Shown here: piece after piece, positions 57,361 through 64,000 of the stretch
Numbering within the stretch: position 1 is the first letter of the stretch
Layout of the letters: each line of letters begins with the position of its first letter
From: Glandiceps talaboti
Taxonomy: Eukaryota > Hemichordata > Enteropneusta > Spengelidae
Assembly: GCF_964340395.1 (NCBI RefSeq)
Contig: NC_135568.1
Coordinates: 19,367,710-19,431,709 of the forward strand
Reading direction: 5' to 3'
DNA: 64,000 nucleotides
The notes under the pieces: generated by a model
Told to the model about the DNA's origin: nothing
Databases searched by the model: none
The model's input: the letters and a program-made list of their open reading frames with translations, nothing else
Translations under genes and position numbers: made by a program

Positions 57361-57980
57361 GGTTGAAAAAAAATAATATGAACCACATGAAACGCCCCAT
57401 GAAACCATAGCTAATCATAGCTACTCAAATTGAGGATTGTAACAGTTACAAATCCTTTATGAAATGTCATTACAACATGTTAGAAAATAAATTAATATGT
57501 GCCGAATGTTTGTGGGAAATGGCGATTGGACGATGGGACGAGGTGGCCGTGGGACGAGTTAACCGCCACCCACAGTTGGTTGGGACACCCCGATACATTC
57601 TTTGCGCATTTGCTAGCAAGTGAATATACTTTCATTTAACACTTGTGTCGACTACCTTAGTACAATGAAATCACTTTATTAAAGTGTAATGCGCTTAGGT
57701 AAGAATTCTACCTTGAGCGATGAGTCAGGGGTGTAAGTAGGCCTAAGTGTGGAAAGATTCTCTTTAATTTGATGCAAACGTTACCAACAAATCCATGAAA
57801 GGTATTAAGTTCGACAACAGAAACATTATTAAAGCATAGATGAAGTCTATGATTAAAGTAAGGTTCTGTAAGGTTCTGTGATGACACTGTTGTAAATACA
57901 ATAGTGCCAGGCCTAGTTGTGGCAGTCGACAATCTTCCCGTTGAGGAATGCCGCAAGTGTGATGAAGTCTTTATTTAAAA
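57361..57980. other. No convincing gene
   Basis: Includes GGACGAGGTGGCCGTGGGAC near 57540. The minus frame at 57708-57956 is unsupported. Confidence 0.5.
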
Positions 57981-58507
57981 TGTGAATCGTCGCAAGTAAA
58001 GCTTTGATGATGTGCTTTTTATACCTAATGTGTTGATCGCGTATATCAGTTAATGACACTTCTTATACGCGGCCTTTGTAGGACTTCATCCGCAAGTGTT
58101 ATAAAGTCCTACAAAGGCCGCGTAAACGAAGTGTCATTGACTGATCATATACGCGATTAATACATTAGCGATAAAACGCACACCATCAAAAGCCCCATCT
58201 ACACGTAGGTCGTCCTACCTTAGTACCTGAGGCAGTCCCAAGTCCTACCTGAGGTAGGGTAGATTTGTGTCTACACGTAGGAAGGTTACTGCGTGGATGT
58301 CGCGCGTTCCGTCCTGACTGTACATAAGACGAAGTCAGGAGGGTTTACAGGAAACCTCTCCAAGGTGTCCTAAGTCAGGACGGTTTCAGGACAGGTTCAG
58401 GACGCGTTTGCGTCTACACGGGCTTCAAACTATCCTGAATCCTACCTCAGGTAGGATATTTAGTGCCGTGTAGACAGGGCTAAAAGTTTCACTTGCGACG
58501 ATTCACA
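57981..58507. mobile_element. Foldback element, about 110-bp arms, split by a nested MITE
   Basis: Left arm 57981-58086 pairs with right arm 58104-58190 plus 58482-58507. The tips are TGTGAATCGTCGCAAGT and its inverted copy; the loop is 17 bp. The right arm is interrupted exactly by a 291-bp element at 58191-58481, and joining the two parts restores the match to the left arm. The element has GC-richer sequence (GCGGCCTTTGTAGGACTT) than its surroundings. Confidence 0.85.
58191..58481. mobile_element. MITE, 291 bp, nested in the foldback element
   Basis: Inverted ends AGCCCCATCTACACG and AGCCCTGTCTACACG (reverse complement of the right end), followed on both sides by CCTACCTgAGGTAGG palindromes. 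It is flanked by AAA(A), the likely target duplication, though its length cannot be settled in an A run. The interior repeats GTCAGGA/TCAGGACG phrases. No coding capacity. The superfamily is not clear from the ends. Confidence 0.8.
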
Positions 58508-59155
58508 GTTGAAATAAAATGTAGGCTATTTGTGAACTATGAATGTTATTTGATTATTTCAGACGACGCAATCATTGTCAAACAAGGTGATGTGATTTGT
58601 AACAAATACGACCAAGATTAATTAGAGCGACAACAATTAAACTTTGTTGCTGAGCGCGCCGAAGTCTTCCATTGTCTGGAAAGAAAAATTGATGGTGAGG
58701 AAAAATGCTAAATGCATTGAGAAGTCCGGTTTATAAACACCGTACACGTTTTTTAGTGTCTTAAAAAAAAGAACCATAACTTGAAGTTGCAAAAGAGGGT
58801 GGACTCCTTTATTAAAATGAGGGTCAATTCCTTATCCTGTTCCCTGTCATAACATGTAAATATAAAGGAGAAATCATGCACATTTAAAAAACGTAGATAA
58901 CTTAGCTTACCCGGCCGATTGCTACATAACAAAAATACGTAATTTTGTGCCATGTAATTTGTCCACTTATACAGCTGTATATCGTGAAGGCTAGGCGACA
59001 TCACTCTGTATAGAATCAAACGTGTATTTTTTATTTCTGGTTTGTGTTTGAACAACCTTATACCACTAAATGTTTATGCGATGATTGATGTGTCATTTTT
59101 CTCTTCAGTCTCCACTATTATTTGCCCCCACATTCACCGTCAATCTACAGGGAGC
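58508..59155. other. No convincing gene
   Basis: AT-rich unique DNA; the minus frame at 58753-59055 has no motif or splice support. Confidence 0.5.
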
Positions 59156-59522
59156 TCAGGCTCAGTTAGTTTTGTTTGCAAATACAAACAAACGAGTAAA
59201 AAGCACACACACAAAAACTTGTTAACAAAAAATAAACTAGTGAACAAATAAAAATAAACAAGTAAACAAAGAAGCCAACAATACAAACCAATAAAATAGT
59301 AGCTAAATACGTGAATAAAGAACATACAATGATACATACACCCCATCAAAAAAATAGTGACTTTTTTTTCCCTTCATGTATTTAGCTACTATTCTATTGG
59401 TTTGTGTCGTTTGCTTCTTTGTTTATTTGTTTATTTACTCGTTTATTTTTTGGTTTACTTGGTTTTTGTGTGTGTTTTTTACTCATTTGTTTGTATTTGC
59501 AAACAAAACTAACTGAGCCTGA
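59156..59522. mobile_element. Foldback/MITE element with about 155-bp inverted arms, 367 bp
   Basis: TCAGGCTCAGTTAGTTTTG opens the left arm and its reverse complement closes the right arm. The arms pair through AAATACAAACAAA, a CACACACAAAAAC stretch and ACCAATAAAATAGTAGCTAA, with indels in the AAAC/AAAT runs. The unpaired centre is about 50 bp. No clear target duplication seen. Overlapping frames on both strands are artefacts. Confidence 0.88.
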
Positions 59523-59765
59523 ATTTTAAACATCCTAGTTCCTGCCGTAAGATCGAAGAGGACTTGACCCCTACGACCTGTAACTACGAATGTTCGACAG
59601 TTCACGTTTACGCACGACAACAAGCGACGACTGACCATGTACCAAACGGCTGCTTGCCTCGTGTATTTCCAAGCGCTCAGTCACAGTTGTTGCCTTGTCG
59701 CATACAACGATTTGCCTTTTTACAGCACACACTTTGGTTGTATTTGAAATTGTTTCTGTTTTATA

Positions 59766-59844
59766 GCGGAGCAAACATTCCTAGCAAACGTGAGCAATTA
59801 CAATGGGATACAGAAAAATACCACAACTAGACTACACAGAGAAA
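59766..59844 (+). CDS. Possible first coding exon of an unknown gene
   Basis: An acceptor with a pyrimidine-rich tract (TTTCTGTTTTATAG, ending 59765) and a strong donor (AAAAG then GTAAGT at 59847) enclose about 80 bp. Within it ATGG in a good context (ACAATGG, 59802) opens MGYRKIPQLDYTEK to the donor. The next exon would lie to the right, possibly beyond the minisatellite. Only splice logic supports this, so confidence is low. Confidence 0.3.
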
Positions 59845-59849
59845 AGGTA

Positions 59850-60524
59850 AGTCGCTCTCTGACAGCTGTACAATGTACTATATGCATGATGTGCGAGCAC
59901 ACGTAATATTTAGTTCAACGTCATACATTTTGTATAGTCTGTATATCTATTGTATATCGCAACGATATTGTATAGGAGCATACTGTGTTTTATATAACTT
60001 TACAACTACAAGCTCAAAATATTGTCCCTGTTTCAATAAGCACACATTTCTGGGGTTTTTTTGCCAATACATTCAAGTTGAACATTACATTTTGATTTCG
60101 CTGTTCGTATACATAATACTGTACAAATGAATACCTCAATAAAGATTGTTATGCAATACAGATTGAATATAGCTCGACACAGTCCCACGTCCACAGCAGG
60201 TGCAGACACAACTTTTCATGTCAAAAGCTGTTCGTAAGCGGGATTTTTTAGTGGAGAAGTTCTCGAATTGGTCGGAGGGAGGGGGAAAGGCAATGGTTAC
60301 AATATATTATCATTTTTGTACGTGAATTTCATCTCGGTGGAGACGGAAGGAATGGGCAGGTCATGGACAGCTTCAAATTCAAGTTTAACATTTTAATAGT
60401 GAGCAGCGGATTTGAAGTTGCAAGTTGTGTGATGGGAAGGAGAGCATATTACGGATGTTGGGAATTCGAAAAGGGACTGTAAAATTATGTTGGCAGACAA
60501 ATCTAGTGGGGGGAACACGTGTAA
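59850..60524. other. No gene seen
   Basis: AT-rich then G-rich (GGAGGGAGGGGG at about 60275) unique sequence. Confidence 0.5.
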
Positions 60525-60620
60525 TGATATCATATGCAACAAGACCACACTCATATGCAACAAGACCACACTCATATGCAACAAGACCACACTCATATGC
60601 AACAAGACCACACTCATAGC
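60525..60620. repeat. 21-bp tandem repeat, about 4 units
   Basis: CATATGCAACAAGACCACAC plus T, repeated four times (translated YATRPHS). The last unit ends CACTCATAGCAAC, the same core as in the 33-bp minisatellite at 23.7-29.8 kb. Confidence 0.95.
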
Positions 60621-60860
60621 AACGGGTAAATGATGACATATAATGCCAATATAACACCAGGGAAGGAAAGGCAAATAATGATCATTCCAAAAATGTATGC
60701 AGATATGCCTAGCAACAAGACCACTCACATAGCAACAGTTAAAAGATGGTGTATAATGCAGATACATGTATATGTATAACACCATGGATGGGTAGGAATG
60801 GGAAAACAATCTTCCAAAAATGTATGCAAATATATCCAGCAACAAGCCAACATAAATAAC
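60617..60860. repeat. About 115-bp diverged tandem repeat, two units
   Basis: ATAGCAAC-GTTAAA-GATG, TATAATGC, ATAACACCA, TTCCAAAAATGTATGCA, and CAGCAACAAG occur in order at 60617 and again at 60729. Confidence 0.8.
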
Positions 60861-60879
60861 AAAAAATAACAGTCAGTTG

Positions 60880-63800
60880 TGCTACAGTGCCATACATGTA
60901 TAGTGGATAGTGATGATATCTATCAAACCATACATGTACAGTGGATAGTGATGGTATCTATGAAACCATACATGTACAGTGGATAGTGATGGTATCTATC
61001 AAACCATACATGTATAGTGGATAGTGATGGTATCTATCAAACCATACATGTATAGTGGATAGTGATGATGGTATCTATCAAACCATACATGTATAGTGGA
61101 TAGTGATGGTATCTATCAAACCATACATGTATAGTGGATAGTGATGGTATCTATCAAACCATACATGTATAGTGGATATAGTGATGGTATCTATCAAACC
61201 ATACATGTATAGTGGATAGTGATGGTATCTATCAAACCATACATGTATAGTGGATAGTGATGGTATCTATCAAACCATACATGTATAGTGGATAGTGATG
61301 GTATCTATCAAACCATACATGTATAGTGGATATAGTGATGGTATCTATCAAACCATACATGTATAGTGGATAGTGATGGTATCTATCAAACCATACATGT
61401 ATAGTGGATAGTGATGGTATCTATCAAACCATACATGTATAGTGGATAGTGATGGTATCTATCAAACCATACATGTATAGTGGATATAGTGATGGTATCT
61501 ATCAAACCATACATGTATAGTGGATAGTGATGGTATCTATCAAACCATACATGTATAGTGGATATAGTGATGATATCTATCAAACCATACATGTATAGTG
61601 GATATAGTGATGATATCTATCAAACCATACATGTATAGTGGATAGTGATGGTATCTATCAAACCATACATGTATAGTGGATAGTGATGGTATCTATCAAA
61701 CCATACATGTATAGTGGATAGTGATGATATCTATCAAACCATACATGTATAGTGGATAGTGATGGTATCTATCAAACCATACATGTATAGTGGATAGTGA
61801 TGGTATCTATCAAACCATACATGTATAGTGGATAGTGATGGTATCTATCAAACCATACATGTATAGTGGATAGTGATGGTATCTATCAAACCATACATGT
61901 ATAGTGGATAGTGATGGTATCTATCAAACCATACATGTATAGTGGATAGTGATGGTATCTATCAAACCATACATGTATAGTGGATATAGTGATGGTATCT
62001 ATCAAACCATACATGTATAGTGGATAGTGATGGTATCTATCAAACCATACATGTATAGTGGATAGTGATGGTATCTATCAAACCATACATGTATAGTGGA
62101 TAGTGATGGTATCTATCAAACCATACATGTATAGTGGATATAGTGATGGTATCTATGAAACCATACATGTACAGTGGATATATAGTGATGGTATCTATGA
62201 AACCATACATGTATAGTGGATAGTGATGGTATCTATCAAACCATACATGTATAGTGGATAGTGATGGTATCTATCAAACCATACATGTATAGTGGATATA
62301 GTGATGGTATCTATCAAACCATACATGTATAGTGGATAGTGATGGTATCTATCAAACCATACATGTATAGTGGATAGTGATGGTATCTATCAAACCATAC
62401 ATGTATAGTGGATAGTGATGGTATCTATCAAACCATACATGTACAGTGGATAGTGATGGTATCTATCAAACCATACATGTATAGTGGATAGTGATGGTAT
62501 CTATCAAACCATACATGTATAGTGGATAGTGATGATAGTATCTATCAAACCATACATGTATAGTGGATAGTGATGGTATCTATCAAACCATACATGTATA
62601 GTGGATAGTGATGATGGTATCTATCAAACCATACATGTATAGTGGATAGTGATGGTATATATCAAACCATACATGTATAGTGGATAGTGATGGTATCTAT
62701 CAAACCATACATGTATAGTGGATAGTGATGGTATCTATCAAACCATACATGTACAGTGGATAGTGATGATGGTATCTATCAAACCATACATGTACAGTGG
62801 ATAGTGATGGTATCTATCAAACCATACATGTATAGTGGATAGTGATGATGGTATCTATCAAACCATACATGTATAGTGGATAGTGATGATGGTATCTATG
62901 AAACCATACATGTACAGTGGATAGTGATGGTATCTATCAAACCATACATGTATAGTGGATAGTGATGGTATCTATGAAACCATACATGTATAGTGGATAG
63001 TGATGGTATCTATCAAACCATACATGTATAGTGGATAGTGATGGTATCTATCAAACCATACATGTACAGTGGATAGTGATGGTATCTATCAAACCATACA
63101 TGTATAGTGGATAGTGATGGTATCTATGAAACCATACATGTATAGTGGATAGTGATGGTATCTATCAAACCATACATGTACAGTGGATAGTGATGGTATC
63201 TATCAAACCATACATGTATAGTGGATAGTGATGGTATCTATCAAACCATACATGTATAGTGGATAGTGATGATGGTATCTATCAAACCATACATGTATAG
63301 TGGATAGTGATGGTATCTATCAAACCATACATGTATAGTGGATAGTGATGGTATCTATCAAACCATACATGTATAGTGGATAGTGATGGTATCTATCAAA
63401 CCATACATGTATAGTGGATAGTGATGATATCTATCAAACCATACATGTATAGTGGATAGTGATGATATCTATCAAACCATACATGTCGATAGTGATGGTA
63501 TCTATCAAACCATACATGTACAGTGGATAGTGATGGTATCTATCAAACCATACATGTACAGTGGATAGTGATGATATCTATCAAACCATACATGTCGATA
63601 GTGATGGTATCTATCAAACCATACATGTCGATAGTGATGGTATCTATCAAACCATACATGTACAGTGGATAGTGATGGTATCTATCAAACCATACATGTA
63701 CAGTGGATAGTGATGGTATCTATCAAACCATACATGTATAGTGGATAGTGATGGTATCTATCAAACCATACATGTATAGTGGATAGTGATGGTATCTATC

Positions 63801-64000
63801 AAACCATACATGTACAGTGGATAGTGATGGTATCTATCAAACCATACATGTATAGTGGATATAGTGATGATGGTATCTATCAAACCATACATGTATAGTG
63901 GATAGTGATGGTATCTATCAAACCATACATGTATAGTGGATAGTGATGGTATCTATCAAACCATACATGTATAGTGGATAGTGATGGTATCTATCAAACC
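60880..64000. repeat. 38-bp minisatellite, about 80 units, continues past the window
   Basis: Unit: CCATACATGTATAGTGGATA plus GTGATGGTATCTATCAAA (38 bp). Variants add ATG (41 bp) or TA (40 bp), change ATGTATAG to ATGTACAG, or delete to ATGTCGATAG near 63485-63630. GATAG...CTATC can form a 5-bp hairpin in each unit. No end is reached. Confidence 0.98.

Noticed and set aside
1-64000. tRNA and rRNA genes
   Set aside because: I looked for the GGTTCGAATCC-type T-arm box and for conserved rRNA phrases on both strands and found none with a plausible fold; a covariance-model scan would settle it.

Overview
This window reads as repeat-rich, AT-rich nuclear DNA from an animal. Evidence for that: vertebrate-style splice signals, TATA/CCAAT promoters, a CR1/L2-like LINE, cut-and-paste DNA transposons with 3-bp target duplications, and many micro- and minisatellites. 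A marine invertebrate such as a lancelet, acorn worm or mollusc is my guess; nothing here fixes the species. Protein-coding content is very low and most long reading frames come from tandem repeats whose period is a multiple of 3 (51, 33 and 21 bp).

Layout. 1-392 is a 112-bp tandem array. 405-3541 is one copy of a segmental duplication whose second copy is 16027-20953; the second copy carries an extra 2036-bp PIF/Harbinger-like element (17545-19580, TSD TTA), and the first copy preserves the exact empty site. 3541-3904 holds three hammerhead-ribozyme-like folds, two of them in a long inverted repeat, probably from a Penelope-like element. 7240-11480 (block A), 35540-36690 (block C) and 48140-52390 (block B) are copies of another repeat unit. 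A short version of a minisatellite lies beside A (6610-6785), and the same unit has expanded to about 11.2 kb between C and B (36785-47960, roughly 219 copies of 51 bp, with higher-order repeats). 11804-12277 and 54869-55513 are two divergent paralogous genes on the minus strand for small multi-pass membrane proteins, with matching CCAAT/TATA promoter spacing. 14447-15183 is a broken membrane/coiled-coil gene, with truncated copies of its membrane exon at 520-652 and 16096-16234.

21792-23698 is an unusual element whose inverted ends each carry three copies of a perfect 20-bp palindrome. Beside it, 23705-29835 is a nested structure: a 33-bp minisatellite interrupted by a 5'-truncated LINE (24584-28915), itself interrupted inside its reverse transcriptase by a second Harbinger-like element (25260-27362, TSD TAA). 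31737-32500 (minus) is a frameshifted unknown gene with a CRE/YY1 promoter motif just upstream. The right part holds a 158-171-bp satellite (52400-54110), several foldback elements (57981-58507 with a nested MITE; 59156-59522), and a 38-bp minisatellite that runs off the right edge (60880-64000).

How parts relate. There is no operon-like organisation. The window records repeated local duplication, minisatellite growth and nested transposition around a few small genes. The best functional candidates are the paired membrane-protein genes with their shared promoter layout and the hammerhead-like RNAs; the best structural novelty is the palindrome-ended element.
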